Position numbers and translations under genes: made by a program. This document shows positions 47,029 to 56,590 of a stretch of 64,000 nucleotides of DNA, piece by piece; positions within the stretch are counted from its first letter, which is position 1, and each line of letters starts with the position of its first letter. The notes under the pieces are model-generated. The model saw only the letters and a list, made by a program, of their open reading frames with translations. It was not told the DNA's origin and searched no databases. Location: the NCBI RefSeq assembly GCF_029892515.1, contig NZ_JARXVF010000001.1:992001-1056000 (forward strand). The letters run 5' to 3'. Source of the stretch: Pseudaminobacter soli (ex Li et al. 2025). Its GTDB lineage: Bacteria > Pseudomonadota > Alphaproteobacteria > Rhizobiales > Rhizobiaceae.

Positions 47029-47670
47029 ATGCCCGATATCCTTTCACCAGAGTTGCTCCACCAACTGTTTCATACCTACGGGCTATGGGTGCTCTTCTTC
47101 GTGGTGATGGGCGAAAGCATGGGGATTCCCATGCCCGGCGAAACGGCGCTGGTATCGGCCTCGCTTTATGCCGGCGCGACCCACAACATCGATCTGGTGC
47201 ATGTGATCGCAATTGCATCGGCTGGCGCCATAATCGGCGACAATATCGGCTACCTGATCGGCCATACGATCGGCCTTAAGCTGCTGACCAAATATGGCCG
47301 CTACATTCGTCTCGACGAGGGCCGGCTTAAGGTCGGCCAGTACATGTTCCTCAAACATGGCGGCAAGATCGTCTTCTTCGGGCGCTTCGTCGCCTTCCTG
47401 CGCGCCTTTGCGGCCGTGCTTGCCGGAGCCAACCGGATGGCCTGGCCCCACTTCCTGCTGATGAACGCAGCGGGCGGAATTTGCTGGGCAACCCTGTTTG
47501 GCTGCGGCGCCTACTTCTTTGGAGAGCGCATCACAGCCGTTGCCGGTCCGGTCGGCGCGATACTGCTTATCGGGGCGCTCGTCGCTGTGATCGCCGGATA
47601 TCTGTTCTTCCGGCATCACGAGAAGGAGCTGGAGCTGCGTGCCAGGGCCGCACTGCCCGGCCCGCTCTGA
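47029..47670 (+). CDS. DedA-family membrane protein
   Basis: About 213 residues if started at the ATG at 47029; an in-frame ATG at 46978 would add 17 residues, and neither has a strong ribosome-binding site. The family signature is visible as GESMGIPMPGETALVSASLYAG, GDNIGYLIGHTIG, FLKHGGKIVFFGRFVAFLRAF and LAGANRMAWPHFLLMNAAGG. The F/G-R-F-x3-R block carries residues needed in DedA proteins, which are linked to lipid carrier (undecaprenyl phosphate) flipping and membrane homeostasis. About five to six membrane segments. Confidence 0.9.
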   Translation: MPDILSPELLHQLFHTYGLWVLFFVVMGESMGIPMPGETALVSASLYAGATHNIDLVHVIAIASAGAIIGDNIGYLIGHTIGLKLLTKYGRYIRLDEGRLKVGQYMFLKHGGKIVFFGRFVAFLRAFAAVLAGANRMAWPHFLLMNAAGGICWATLFGCGAYFFGERITAVAGPVGAILLIGALVAVIAGYLFFRHHEKELELRARAALPGPL

Positions 47671-47709
47671 GCTGTAGCGTCTACAGTTATTTGAACTTCG
47701 GAAGCCCAT

Positions 47710-47734
47710 GCCGCCGACCTCGAAGGTCGGCGGC
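47710..47734. terminator. Perfect GC-rich hairpin between convergent genes
   Basis: GCCGCCGACCT (47710-47720) pairs perfectly with AGGTCGGCGGC (47724-47734) around CGA. It lies between the convergent DedA and VOC genes. There is no T-run, but the 11-bp GC stem could stop transcription from both sides. Confidence 0.5.
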
Positions 47735-47752
47735 AGGAAACTCGTTGGGGAC

Positions 47753-48187
47753 TTAGCCCTTCTTCACCGGCGAATTCATGCCCCAGTTGACCCCGAACGG
47801 GTCGCGCAGCAGGCCCCAGCGGTCGCCCCAGAACATGACGTCGAGCGGCACGATCACTTCGCAGCCGGCATCGACCGCCCGCTTCCACCAGGCGTCGATA
47901 TCGTCGCCCAATACGAGCTGCATCGTATAGCCCTGCGGCGGCACGCTCGGATGGCCGTGCTCCGGAAACGGATCGCCGAGCATCAAGGAGCTTCCATTGA
48001 CGTAGAGGTGGACGTGCATGGTCCGGCCCTTTTCGTCCGACGGATAGGCGAATACGGTCTCGGCGCCGAAGGCGCGCTGGTAGAACTCGGCCGCCTTGTG
48101 GGCGCCGTCGACCTGCAGATAGGCAACTAGCCCGCCAAGCACTTTGGGGGCCGGATTTTCCTTGGTCTGTGCGGTTGCTTCGGACAT
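47753..48187 (-). CDS. VOC-superfamily (glyoxalase/PhnB-like) protein
   Basis: A 144-residue protein with the paired beta-alpha-beta-beta-beta fold of vicinal-oxygen-chelate proteins: GGLVAYLQVDGAHKAAEFYQ in the first half and YTMQLVLGDDIDAWWKRAVD plus WGDRWGLLRDPFGVNWGM in the second. That last block is the typical PhnB/YdhR-type ending. AGGAG precedes the ATG. It may bind a metal through His/Glu positions, but the substrate is unknown. Single-gene unit. Confidence 0.85.
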   Translation of the reverse strand: MSEATAQTKENPAPKVLGGLVAYLQVDGAHKAAEFYQRAFGAETVFAYPSDEKGRTMHVHLYVNGSSLMLGDPFPEHGHPSVPPQGYTMQLVLGDDIDAWWKRAVDAGCEVIVPLDVMFWGDRWGLLRDPFGVNWGMNSPVKKG

Positions 48188-48408
48188 TCGAAACTCCTGT
48201 TGTTCGGGTTTGCCGTAGGCCGGCTCTTATAGTGACGAGCGAGCCGTTGAAAATCCGACAACCCGCCCAAGCTTTTTTCCAGATTCAAACGTGAGGTCGT
48301 GAACCGTGCCGGCCCAGCCGCCGTTTCCAAATCTCTGACCGGCTGTCGGATCGGCTTCGGCCCGTGCGTCCTTGCCAGGCAGTCAATGTCAACGAGAGGA
48401 GAAGCGGA

Positions 48409-48762
48409 ATGGCCTATGTCGACGGCTTTGTGGTTGCGGTCCCCAGGCAGAATATCGAAGCCTACAAGGCTCTGGCGCGGACGACCGGCGAAATCTGGAA
48501 GGAATACGGCGCTCTCGAATACGTCGAATGCATCGGCGACGACGTTCCCTATGGCGAGCTGACTTCATTTCCCCGGGCCGTGCAGGCCAAGGAAGATGAG
48601 GTCGTGGTCTTTTCCTGGATCGTCTATGCCTCGCGGGCAGACCGCGACGCCATCAACCAAAAGGTGATGGCCGATCCGCGCCTCAAGAGCTCGATGCAGA
48701 ACATGCCCTTCGACGGCAAGCGCATGATCTATGGCGGGTTCGAGAACTTTATGGGGCTCTAG
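48409..48762 (+). CDS. DUF1428 family protein
   Basis: About 117 residues from the ATG at 48409, behind AGGAGAAGCGG; the frame extends to 48364 without a good site. Blocks YVDGFVVAVPRQNIEAYKAL, YGALEYVECIGDDVPYG, VVVFSWIVYASRADRDAINQ and MPFDGKRMIYGGFE are typical of DUF1428, a dimeric alpha/beta-barrel family related to ABM-like proteins. Function unknown. Confidence 0.9.
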   Translation: MAYVDGFVVAVPRQNIEAYKALARTTGEIWKEYGALEYVECIGDDVPYGELTSFPRAVQAKEDEVVVFSWIVYASRADRDAINQKVMADPRLKSSMQNMPFDGKRMIYGGFENFMGL

Positions 48763-48822
48763 GATTCCTGGCCCTGTGCCGCATCCGGCTCATGGGAGCC
48801 GGAGCGGCGATTGCACGTCAGG

Positions 48823-51465
48823 TCACGCCATCTGCGCCACTTTCGAGCGCTTGCGCTTGGGCCGCAATGCGCTCGACCCGATCAGCCGGCCGATACCGCC
48901 CGAGATCAGGGAATTCACATCGAGCAGGACCTGCGGGATGTTCAGGCCGCCCGGGCATGCCAGGTATTGCGGCGTCCACACAGGCGAGAACTTCTGCTTG
49001 AAGGCCCGCAGACCCTCGAAGTGATAGAAGTCGTCGCCGTGGCGGAAGACGAAGGTCGCCATGCGGTTCCAGCGCGAGGCCAAGGCATGGTCGGCAAGGC
49101 CCGAAAGCGGTGCTGCGCCAAGATTGAACCAGCGGTAACCCTGCTCCTTGGCGTAGAGCAGCAAGCGAACGAACAGCGCGTCCATCAGCACCTTGGACAC
49201 CCCGGGCAGGTAGCGCATGAGGTCGATCGACATCTCGTTCATGCCGCCGCTGCGCCAGATATTGGCGAAGGCGACGATGCGGTTGCCATGCGCGGTCTCG
49301 CGTATCACAGCGATATCGAAATGCGACAGGTAGTCGGGATCGAAGCTGCCGAGCGAAAAGCCCTTTTCCTTACCGCCTTTTTCCTGCAGCCAGACATCCG
49401 AAATGTGTCGCAACTCGTCCATGATGTCGGGCACGTCCTTGCGCGCAATGACCTCGAACGCCAGGCCTTCCTTGGCCGCCCGTCGATCCGAGTAGCGATG
49501 TTCCTGGTTTTTCGGCCCCTCCAGCGAGAATTCCGACAGGTCGACACGCGCCACCTCGCCGAGCTTCAGTAGCGCATAACCCATGTCCAGGTAGAGCGGC
49601 AGGTTGTCGGGCCGCACGGCATAGAAGACGGCGCGCGACGCCTCGCGATCGGCCATGTCGCGGAACTGCCAGACGAGGTCTTCAACCTGCTCCGGATCGC
49701 CTACCGGGTCGCCCATCGAAACCAGCGAGCGCCCGGCCCGCGCATACATCAGAAACGCCTGACCGTCCGGCGACCACAAGAATTCCTTGTCGCCAAGATA
49801 GGCGATGTTGGTCTGCGTATCGGGCGAATTCGCAATGGCGGCGGCAATGGCATCGGGCTCGGTGTCGTCACTGCGCTTGGTCTTCGCCGGCGGGCGATGG
49901 ATCGCCACTGCCACGCCAAGGCCCACCGCCGCCACGACCAGGCCGACCGTTGCGCGCAGGAAGCGCGGCGCCTCGCCGCGCCATGCAAACTCCCAGAACA
50001 GTTCGTTGGAGTATTCGACATGGCTGTAGGAGAAGAAGCCGAGCCAGGTCGTCGCGACCAGCGCCAGCACCACCAGCGCCAACCACTCCCACGACAGACG
50101 GCTGATGCGTTGCGGCGTACGGCGATAGAAGGCCGGGCGCGACAGCAGCAGGAACACCGCCGACAAGGCGAGCGTAAGCGCCTCTTCCCAATCCAGCCCC
50201 TTGATCATCGACAGCAGCGATCCGGCAAAGAGCATGGCGACGGCGACGACCCAGGCCGAGAAAAGTCGCCGGTGCAAGCCATGGGCGATAACCAGGAGGG
50301 CGAGGCCCACAAGGCTACCCAGGAAATGGGACGATTCCACCAATGACAGCGGCAGCCAGTCCTCCAGCACTTCCAGGCGGTCCGGGATGCCGGGCGTTGC
50401 GCCGGAGAACAGCAGCACCACGCCGGAAATGAACACCAGCGTGGCCGCCACCAGCGGCACCATCGCCCTGATCGCCTTGCTGGGACCGACGAACCAGGCT
50501 GCCAGCTTGCCACGCATGAAGCCGGTCTCGACTGCGGCCAAAGCCACCACGGCAAACGCGAAAGGCAGGAAATAATAGATCAGACGGTAGGCCAGCAGTG
50601 AGGCCAGGATGTCGGCGCGTCCGTGCAGCCCAAGGCCGCCGATGAGCGTTGCTTCGAACACGCCGATGCCGCCCGGCACATGGCTGATCGAGCCGAGGAT
50701 CACCGCGCTCATATAGACCGTGATGAAAAGCGCCGGCCCGACCGGTGCATCGGCCGGCAACAGGACATACAGCACTGCCGCGGAAGCCAGCAGATCGATC
50801 ACGCCGACCAGCAGCTGCAGTAGCAGCATGCTGCGGCGCGGCACGGGAATGCGCCAGGCGAACAGCCGCAGGTCGCGACCTTCGGACCCGGCAACGACGA
50901 AGAGCGCGACCAGCGCCGCGATCATGCCAAAGCCGAACACGCGGTCGGCGGACTCGTGCATGATCCGCAGGAACGGAATGCCGTCCGGATCCACCATCAA
51001 CGCTAGACCGACGATGGTGGCGAAAGCCAGCCACAGCCCCATCCAGCTCAGCACGACGACCTGGCCGATCTCGCTGGCATCGAGCCCGCTGCGGGAATAG
51101 GTGCGGAAGCGGATCGCGCCTCCGGTGAAGAGATGAAAGCCGAGGAAATTCGAGAATGCGTAGCCGCTCATGCCGGACATGGCCGCGTTGTGCCACGGCA
51201 CCTTGCCGGGAGCGACGATGTGACAGGCGACGATGTCATAACTTGCCAGCGCGCAATAGCTGACAGCGGTGGCGATCAGGGCCAGCCCTATGCCCCATGA
51301 GGGCATCGCGCCCAGTGCCGACCTGATGTCGTGAAGGCTCAGCCCGGCCGTCATCTGGTGGAACAGCCAAAGGGCTACCACAGTGACCACTACTGCCAGG
51401 ACGGGTCCGAAATAGGCCCCCGCGCGCTTATAGAAACGCGTTCCTTCGACGGTTTGCTCGCTCAT
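48823..51465 (-). CDS. mprF: Lysylphosphatidylglycerol synthetase/flippase (MprF / LpiA)
   Basis: About 880 residues from the ATG at 51465; a TTG at 51489 with weak context would add 8. The N-terminal ~530 residues carry about 12-14 membrane segments (flippase part, including SGMSGYAFSNFLGFHLFTGG and SHVPGGIGVFEATLIGG). The C-terminal ~340 residues are the cytosolic aminoacyl-phosphatidylglycerol synthase (FLMYARAGRSLVSMGDPVGD, YLPGVSKVLMDALFVRLL, YRWFNLGAAPLSGL). It transfers Lys from Lys-tRNA to phosphatidylglycerol, giving acid and cationic-peptide tolerance. In rhizobia and Agrobacterium this is LpiA. acvB, encoding the matching hydrolase, lies about 2 kb upstream with degP between. Confidence 0.94.
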   Translation of the reverse strand: MSEQTVEGTRFYKRAGAYFGPVLAVVVTVVALWLFHQMTAGLSLHDIRSALGAMPSWGIGLALIATAVSYCALASYDIVACHIVAPGKVPWHNAAMSGMSGYAFSNFLGFHLFTGGAIRFRTYSRSGLDASEIGQVVVLSWMGLWLAFATIVGLALMVDPDGIPFLRIMHESADRVFGFGMIAALVALFVVAGSEGRDLRLFAWRIPVPRRSMLLLQLLVGVIDLLASAAVLYVLLPADAPVGPALFITVYMSAVILGSISHVPGGIGVFEATLIGGLGLHGRADILASLLAYRLIYYFLPFAFAVVALAAVETGFMRGKLAAWFVGPSKAIRAMVPLVAATLVFISGVVLLFSGATPGIPDRLEVLEDWLPLSLVESSHFLGSLVGLALLVIAHGLHRRLFSAWVVAVAMLFAGSLLSMIKGLDWEEALTLALSAVFLLLSRPAFYRRTPQRISRLSWEWLALVVLALVATTWLGFFSYSHVEYSNELFWEFAWRGEAPRFLRATVGLVVAAVGLGVAVAIHRPPAKTKRSDDTEPDAIAAAIANSPDTQTNIAYLGDKEFLWSPDGQAFLMYARAGRSLVSMGDPVGDPEQVEDLVWQFRDMADREASRAVFYAVRPDNLPLYLDMGYALLKLGEVARVDLSEFSLEGPKNQEHRYSDRRAAKEGLAFEVIARKDVPDIMDELRHISDVWLQEKGGKEKGFSLGSFDPDYLSHFDIAVIRETAHGNRIVAFANIWRSGGMNEMSIDLMRYLPGVSKVLMDALFVRLLLYAKEQGYRWFNLGAAPLSGLADHALASRWNRMATFVFRHGDDFYHFEGLRAFKQKFSPVWTPQYLACPGGLNIPQVLLDVNSLISGGIGRLIGSSALRPKRKRSKVAQMA

Positions 51466-51607
51466 GAATGAACGCAAGCCTCCAAGCAAAGACTCTTCTA
51501 ATGCTCCATGCCCTGCGCAAAACCGATATCGATCCGATTTCGCGGCAGGCGGCGATGTTAGTCAATTGCCTCGCGGCTTTTTGGCGGCAATCATCTCAAC
51601 TGCACGC

Positions 51608-51643
51608 AAAAAAGTGCCGCCCGGACAATTTGTCCGAGCGGCA
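51608..51643 (-). terminator. Intrinsic terminator of degP
   Basis: Read on the minus strand, TGCCGCTCGGACAA and TTGTCCGGGCGGCA form a 14-position stem with one mismatch and a tiny loop (51615-51643 on the plus strand), followed by CTTTTTTG. It lies 17 bases after the degP stop and separates degP from mprF. Confidence 0.85.
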
Positions 51644-51660
51644 TGTCAGCCTTATGTCGA

Positions 51661-53184
51661 TCAGGCGTGGTTGAAGGGCACCGCCACGAAAGTTTGCGTG
51701 TCTCCCCGTTCGATCAGGAGCAGAACGGACTTCTTGCCGGACTTGCTGGCCTCGGCCACGGCGCGGCTTGCTTCCTTGGCATTCCGCACCGGTATTTGGT
51801 TGACCGAGAGAATCACGTCGCCTTCCTGGATGCCTTGATCGGCACCGGCTTTGTCAGGATTGACGCTGGCAACGACCGCTCCCTTCTGACCAGCGGGAAG
51901 GCTCAGCGCCTGGCGAACCGGAGGCGTGATATCGCCCAGCGACAAGCCAAGGCTCGGGACGTTGAAATTGCTTTCAGGCGACTGGCTCGGCGCAGGCTGG
52001 GCTGTTGCAGTTTTCTCGCTGGTGTCGTTGTTGCCAACGGTGATCGTGATGTTCTCGCTCTTGCCGTTGCGCCAGACGGTGATGTCTTCCTTGGAACCCG
52101 GCGCCACGTCAGCCACCGCGCGCGACAGATCCTTCGGGTCCTTGACGTCATGGCCACCAAAGCCGGTCACGATGTCACCCGTCTTCAGGCCAGCCTCTGC
52201 CGCCGGCGAGCCATCGCTGACATGTGCAACAAGCGCGCCGGAAGGCGCATTGAGGCCGATCGCATTGGCAACGTCGGGCGTAACCGGTTGGATCTGCACG
52301 CCGATGAAGCCATGCTCGATGGAGCCGTTCTGGATCAGCTTGGCCACGACCGGCTGAGCCTGATCGGAGGGGATGGCGAAGCCGACGCCGACATTGCCGC
52401 CGTTGGGCGAGTAAATGGCCGAATTGATGCCGATCACATTGCCCTGCATGTCCACAAGCGGACCGCCGGAATTGCCGTGATTGATGGCGGCATCAACCTG
52501 GATGAAGTCGTCATAGGGGCCGCTGTGCAGGTCGCGACCGCGTGCCGATACGATACCGGCGGTTACCGTCGTGCCGATGCCGAACGGATTGCCGATCGCC
52601 AGCACCTGGTCACCGGTCATGAGCTTGTCGGAGTCGCCCCACTTCAGAACGGGAAGCGGCTTGCCGGCATCGACTTGGATGACCGCCAGGTCGGTCTTGG
52701 AATCGCGGCCGAGGAGCTTGGCCGGCAGTTCGGTACCATCGTCGAGCGTCACCTTGATTTCGGAGGCGCCATCGACGACGTGGTAGTTGGTCACGATCGT
52801 ACCATTTGGATCGATGATGAAGCCCGAACCCAAGGCCTGAGTCTCTTGGTTCTTCGGGCGATGCGGCACCTGCGGCATACCTTTGTCGCCGAAGAACTGG
52901 TGGAAATATTCCTCGAAAGGCGAGCCGGGCGAGAATGGCGAGTTGTCGTTGCTGTCGCTCGAAGAGACCCTCATCTTGGTCGTGATGGTCACCACTGCGG
53001 GCTTGTCCGAACTGACGATAGGAGCAAACGAGCCACCCGGCGCGACGATGCCGGCAACGGGAATGACCGGAAGCGTTGCGTGTGCTTTGGCGTGCAGCAT
53101 GGGTGAAAGCAGGAAGGGCGTAGCGATCAGCGCCGCGCCAAGCAAGGCGGCAAGACGGTGTCTACGGAGGATGGTGGAGGACAT
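51661..53184 (-). CDS. degP: Do/HtrA-family periplasmic serine protease
   Basis: About 507 residues from the ATG at 53184 (AGGGA upstream); the frame extends further but that part does not look like DegP. A signal/anchor segment (LAALLGAALIATPFLLSP) is followed by the trypsin-like domain with the triad His in TNYHVVDG, Asp in KTDLAVIQV and Ser in NHGNSGGPLV. Two PDZ domains follow (GFIGVQIQPVTPDVANAIGL near residue 290 and GLSLGDITPPVRQALSL near 415). It degrades or refolds damaged periplasmic proteins. It lies between acvB and mprF, all on the minus strand, but has its own terminator. Confidence 0.94.
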   Translation of the reverse strand: MSSTILRRHRLAALLGAALIATPFLLSPMLHAKAHATLPVIPVAGIVAPGGSFAPIVSSDKPAVVTITTKMRVSSSDSNDNSPFSPGSPFEEYFHQFFGDKGMPQVPHRPKNQETQALGSGFIIDPNGTIVTNYHVVDGASEIKVTLDDGTELPAKLLGRDSKTDLAVIQVDAGKPLPVLKWGDSDKLMTGDQVLAIGNPFGIGTTVTAGIVSARGRDLHSGPYDDFIQVDAAINHGNSGGPLVDMQGNVIGINSAIYSPNGGNVGVGFAIPSDQAQPVVAKLIQNGSIEHGFIGVQIQPVTPDVANAIGLNAPSGALVAHVSDGSPAAEAGLKTGDIVTGFGGHDVKDPKDLSRAVADVAPGSKEDITVWRNGKSENITITVGNNDTSEKTATAQPAPSQSPESNFNVPSLGLSLGDITPPVRQALSLPAGQKGAVVASVNPDKAGADQGIQEGDVILSVNQIPVRNAKEASRAVAEASKSGKKSVLLLIERGDTQTFVAVPFNHA

Positions 53185-53519
53185 TTGCGTGGTCCCTACG
53201 AGAGTTGATCCAGTGCCGTGGCGTGTTCCTGACGAAACTGTCTGTTCGACGTATCGGGACCGTGCATGGTCGGTTCGGCACGTCGCCACGGATCATTCGA
53301 TACCCATGTAGTTAGGGCGCGATCGGGCCGCAATTTAGTGCTTTTGCCCACATTACGAAGATTTAATTCCCGGCTCCACAATACACGCTGGATTGGGGTG
53401 GAAACCGACAAGAATCGAACTCGAACATCGTCGGACAAAAGAATTACTTGAGGTATTCTTTCGGATCACGCTTTCGATCTACTGAGCGAAAGAGACGAGC
53501 CGACGCTACTTGCCACCGA
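53185..53519. other. Gene-free stretch between acvB and degP
   Basis: About 335 bases that should carry the degP promoter. I find no convincing promoter pair. The stretch at about 53403-53415 (AGAATCGAACTCG) faintly resembles an inverted tRNA T-arm, but no acceptor or anticodon arms fit around it. Confidence 0.55.
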
Positions 53520-54893
53520 TCAAGGTGTCGCGCGGGCTTCCTGGTCGAGGCGCTTTTCCAGACCATCGATGATCTTCGCAGCCAGGCCGGGATAGTCGCC
53601 GTCGAAATGGTGGCCGCCCGTAGTCTTGAACACTTCCGGTCCATGCCCCTCGAGCTGGGGACAGGCGGTGTCATCCTCTTCCTGCCCGTAGAAGCACTGG
53701 ATGAGCTTCGGATCGATCTTGCCGAGTTCGGGCATCGTGGCAACGGCATCCGAGCTGGAAGAGCCCAGCCAACCCGCCACCGATATCTCGAAGTCGGCCT
53801 GGGGCGAAAAACCCAGCAACGAGATCTGCCTGACCTTCTTCTTGTCGTCGTCACTCAGCGCATTGAAGGTGGCCGGCATGATGTCGGCGCCGAACGAATA
53901 GCCGACCAGGATGACGTGCTTGACCTTCCACTGCTCCGTGTAGGTCGTCATCAGTTCGTGCAAATCCTTTGCGACATCCTGCGGTGTCCGCGCGGCCCAG
54001 AAATAGCGCAGCGAATCCACGCCTACGGTCGGTATGCCGCGCGACTGCAGAACATCGGCGACGCTCTTGTCGAGATCTCGCCAGCCGCCGTCGCCGGAAT
54101 AGACAATGGCCATGGTGTCATGCGTCGGCTTGGCTGGCAGCGCCACGATGGGCATGCTGGCAGCCGCGCTGGCGGGCGGGTTGCCGACCATGGCAGTCAA
54201 GGAAGCTTCCAGCGCTGCCTGCGCCGAAACGCCGGCATCCTTGATGGTGATGTCGAAGCCCTGCTTGTGAAGGTCCTCGATATGGCTGCGCCCGTCGGCA
54301 GAAGCTTCCGGCGTAAAGGTAACGTCGATCGGATTGGGCAAGGCGCCCTCGGCGAGGTCGTAGACGGTTCCCTGCGGGGTCACCTTGCGGGGCGCGCCGC
54401 TGCAAAGGGTCTTGGCGAGCGGAACGCTGACGGTCGGATCCACGGCCACGCTGTGTCCGATCGTGGCTGCGGGCGTCTGGGCCGCGATCGCCATAACCAG
54501 CCCGCCGCCCTGCCCTACGCCGGCGAGAATCGGGGGATTGTAATTGTCCGAATTGGCGGCACGCTGAGCCTGATGGCTGATGTTTTCTATGTCCGAGACG
54601 AGATAGGCGCAGTCGTCCGGAACCTTCTCTATAGCCTTCAGGTAGCGCGGCAGGTCAACGCCGATGACGATGGCGCCGTTCTTGCTCAAGCCCTGCGCAA
54701 AATCGTCCTCGGAAGCGGACCAGCCCGTCTTGTCGGAGAACAGGAAGACAGTGCTTTTGGGCGTATCATCGGGCATGACGATGCGGGGGGACGGGATGAG
54801 ACCCGTATCGATGGACGCACCAGGGGCCGATCCCGCTACGCCAAGCAGGCAGAAGGAGGCAAGGGAGAACCCCAGAAAGCGCTTCACGTCCAT
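53520..54893 (-). CDS. acvB: AcvB/VirJ-family protein, probable lysyl-phosphatidylglycerol hydrolase
   Basis: A 457-residue exported protein; AGGAAAC precedes the ATG and a signal peptide ends near APGASI. Two alpha/beta-hydrolase-like halves are seen; the C-terminal VirJ-like one has VYSGDGGWRDLDKSVADVL, the nucleophile elbow ILVGYSFGAD (G-x-S-x-G) and a late His in TTGGHHFDGDYP. In Agrobacterium AcvB is reported to hydrolyse lysyl-phosphatidylglycerol in the periplasm, balancing LpiA. In many relatives lpiA and acvB are adjacent; here degP stands between them. Confidence 0.9.
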   Translation of the reverse strand: MDVKRFLGFSLASFCLLGVAGSAPGASIDTGLIPSPRIVMPDDTPKSTVFLFSDKTGWSASEDDFAQGLSKNGAIVIGVDLPRYLKAIEKVPDDCAYLVSDIENISHQAQRAANSDNYNPPILAGVGQGGGLVMAIAAQTPAATIGHSVAVDPTVSVPLAKTLCSGAPRKVTPQGTVYDLAEGALPNPIDVTFTPEASADGRSHIEDLHKQGFDITIKDAGVSAQAALEASLTAMVGNPPASAAASMPIVALPAKPTHDTMAIVYSGDGGWRDLDKSVADVLQSRGIPTVGVDSLRYFWAARTPQDVAKDLHELMTTYTEQWKVKHVILVGYSFGADIMPATFNALSDDDKKKVRQISLLGFSPQADFEISVAGWLGSSSSDAVATMPELGKIDPKLIQCFYGQEEDDTACPQLEGHGPEVFKTTGGHHFDGDYPGLAAKIIDGLEKRLDQEARATP

Positions 54894-55080
54894 GTTTCCT
54901 GATATGCGATTCTGCTCAAAAATATTTCAGAGATGCGGGATGGCAACCAGACCAAAAGTTCCGCAGCGCGACGCAGCACCTTGATCGAGAAAAATGGCCG
55001 GCATTAAGGCATTGACCGACCTTGGCACCGAGGTTTCAGAACTTTCGAACGACGTAGCAATGCGGCCACGACAGAACCCC

Positions 55081-55116
55081 AAAAACAAAAAAGCCCGGCA
55101 AGGTTGCCGGGCTCTT
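55081..55116 (-). terminator. Intrinsic terminator of hydA
   Basis: On the minus strand GCCCGGCA and TGCCGGGC pair perfectly (8 bp; plus-strand 55093-55112) with a 4-base loop and are followed by TTTTTTG and further T's. It lies about 16 bases after the hydA stop. Confidence 0.92.
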
Positions 55117-55132
55117 TGCAAGGCGTAGTTGG

Positions 55133-56590
55133 TTAGATGCCGATCGGCATATGCTCGGCCGAGCGGGTCACGGCGCGCGGCGCGGTGATTTCCTTCCACT
55201 TCGACAGTGCCTGGTTGACGGCCGGGAACGGCCGGCGCTTGACGAACTTGCCGCGGCCGGGCTGCGGCTGGTCGTTCTGGCCGTGCGACCAGACCACATC
55301 GCCGCGCGAGAGCGTGCAGCGCGGCAGGCCGTTGACCTTGAAGCCTTCGAACACGTTGTAGTCGATGATCGACTTCTGGTTGCTGGCCGAGATCGTCTTG
55401 GACAGCTTCGGGTCCCACACCACCAGGTCGGCATCGGAGCCCGGCAGGATCGCGCCCTTCTGCGGGTAGATGTTGAGGATGCGTGCGATGTTGGTGGAGG
55501 TGACCGCGACGAATTCGTTCATGGTCAGACGGCCGGTTTCGACGCCGCGCGTCCACAGCACGGGCATGCGGTCCTCGAGGCCGCCGGTGCCGTTCGGGAT
55601 CTTGCGGAAATCGTCGAGCCCAAGCGTCTTCTGCTCGCTGGTGAAGGCGGCATGGTCGGTCGCAACCACCTGCAGCGAACCGGCAGCCAGACCGGCCCAC
55701 AGGCTGTCCTGATTGCTCTTGTCGCGGAACGGAGGCGACATAACCCGGCGCGCCGCATGCATCCAGTCAGGGTTCTGATATTCACTCTCGTCGAGCGTCA
55801 GGTGCTGGATCAGCGGCTCGCCGAAGACGCGCATGCCCTTCTGGCGCGCACGGCGGATGGCCTCGTGGCTCTGCTCGCAGGAAACGTGCACGATATAGAC
55901 CGGCACGCCGGCAGCATCGGCGATCATGATGGCGCGGTTGGTCGCCTCGCCCTCCACTTCCGGCGGGCGCGAATAGGCATGCGCCTCGGGACCGGGAATG
56001 CCGGCATCGATGTATTTCTGCTGGAGTGCGGCGACGATGTCGCCATTTTCGGCATGGACCAGCGGCAGGGCGCCGAGTGCTGCGCAACGCTGGAACGAGG
56101 CGAACATCTCGTCGTCGTTCACCATCAGCGCGCCCTTGTAGGCCATGAAGTGCTTGAAGGTGTTGATGCCGCGGTCCACGACCTTGGCCATGTCGGAGAA
56201 GATCTGCTCGGACCAGTCGGTCACGCACATGTGGTAGGAATAGTCGGACGACGCCTGGCGCGTTGCCCTGTTTTCCCATTCCTCCAGTGCTGCCAGCATG
56301 CCATCCTGGCCGGGGATGACGAAATCAACCACCATGGTGGTGCCGCCCGAAAGCGCGGCAAAGGTGCCGCTTTCCCAGGTTTCGGCGGCAGTGGTGCCCA
56401 TGAAGGGCATTTCGAGATGGGTATGCGGATCGATGCCGCCAGGCATGATATAGGCATCGCTGGCATCGATCACCGTATCGCCGGACAGGTTCTGCCCGAT
56501 GGCGGCGATGCGCTCGCCTTCGATCAGGATGTCGGCCTCGTAGGTCCGGTCCGCGGCCACAATGGTGCCGCCCTTGATCACTTTCGACAT
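55133..56590 (-). CDS. hydA: Dihydropyrimidinase
   Basis: A 485-residue cyclic amidohydrolase, behind AAGGAG. It opens 5,6-dihydrouracil/dihydrothymine (or hydantoins) to the N-carbamoyl amino acids in reductive pyrimidine breakdown. The dinuclear metal site is visible: GGIDPHTHLEMPF (His pair), FKHFMAYKGALM (carboxylated Lys), VHAENGD and YIVHVSCEQS (His), and ATDHAAF (Asp). Other rhizobial pyrimidine genes (preTA, hyuC) are not in the window. It has its own terminator and a 239-base leader region. Confidence 0.93.
   Translation of the reverse strand: MSKVIKGGTIVAADRTYEADILIEGERIAAIGQNLSGDTVIDASDAYIMPGGIDPHTHLEMPFMGTTAAETWESGTFAALSGGTTMVVDFVIPGQDGMLAALEEWENRATRQASSDYSYHMCVTDWSEQIFSDMAKVVDRGINTFKHFMAYKGALMVNDDEMFASFQRCAALGALPLVHAENGDIVAALQQKYIDAGIPGPEAHAYSRPPEVEGEATNRAIMIADAAGVPVYIVHVSCEQSHEAIRRARQKGMRVFGEPLIQHLTLDESEYQNPDWMHAARRVMSPPFRDKSNQDSLWAGLAAGSLQVVATDHAAFTSEQKTLGLDDFRKIPNGTGGLEDRMPVLWTRGVETGRLTMNEFVAVTSTNIARILNIYPQKGAILPGSDADLVVWDPKLSKTISASNQKSIIDYNVFEGFKVNGLPRCTLSRGDVVWSHGQNDQPQPGRGKFVKRRPFPAVNQALSKWKEITAPRAVTRSAEHMPIGI

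Noticed and set aside
48256-48352. Widely spaced inverted pair TCCGACA / TGTCGGA before the DUF1428 gene
   Set aside because: Seven-mers about 80 bases apart are expected by chance in this DNA and no further structure supports them.
53395-53425. tRNA-like fragment (AGAATCGAACTCG)
   Set aside because: It recalls an inverted T-arm, but no matching stem, acceptor or anticodon arm can be drawn around it.
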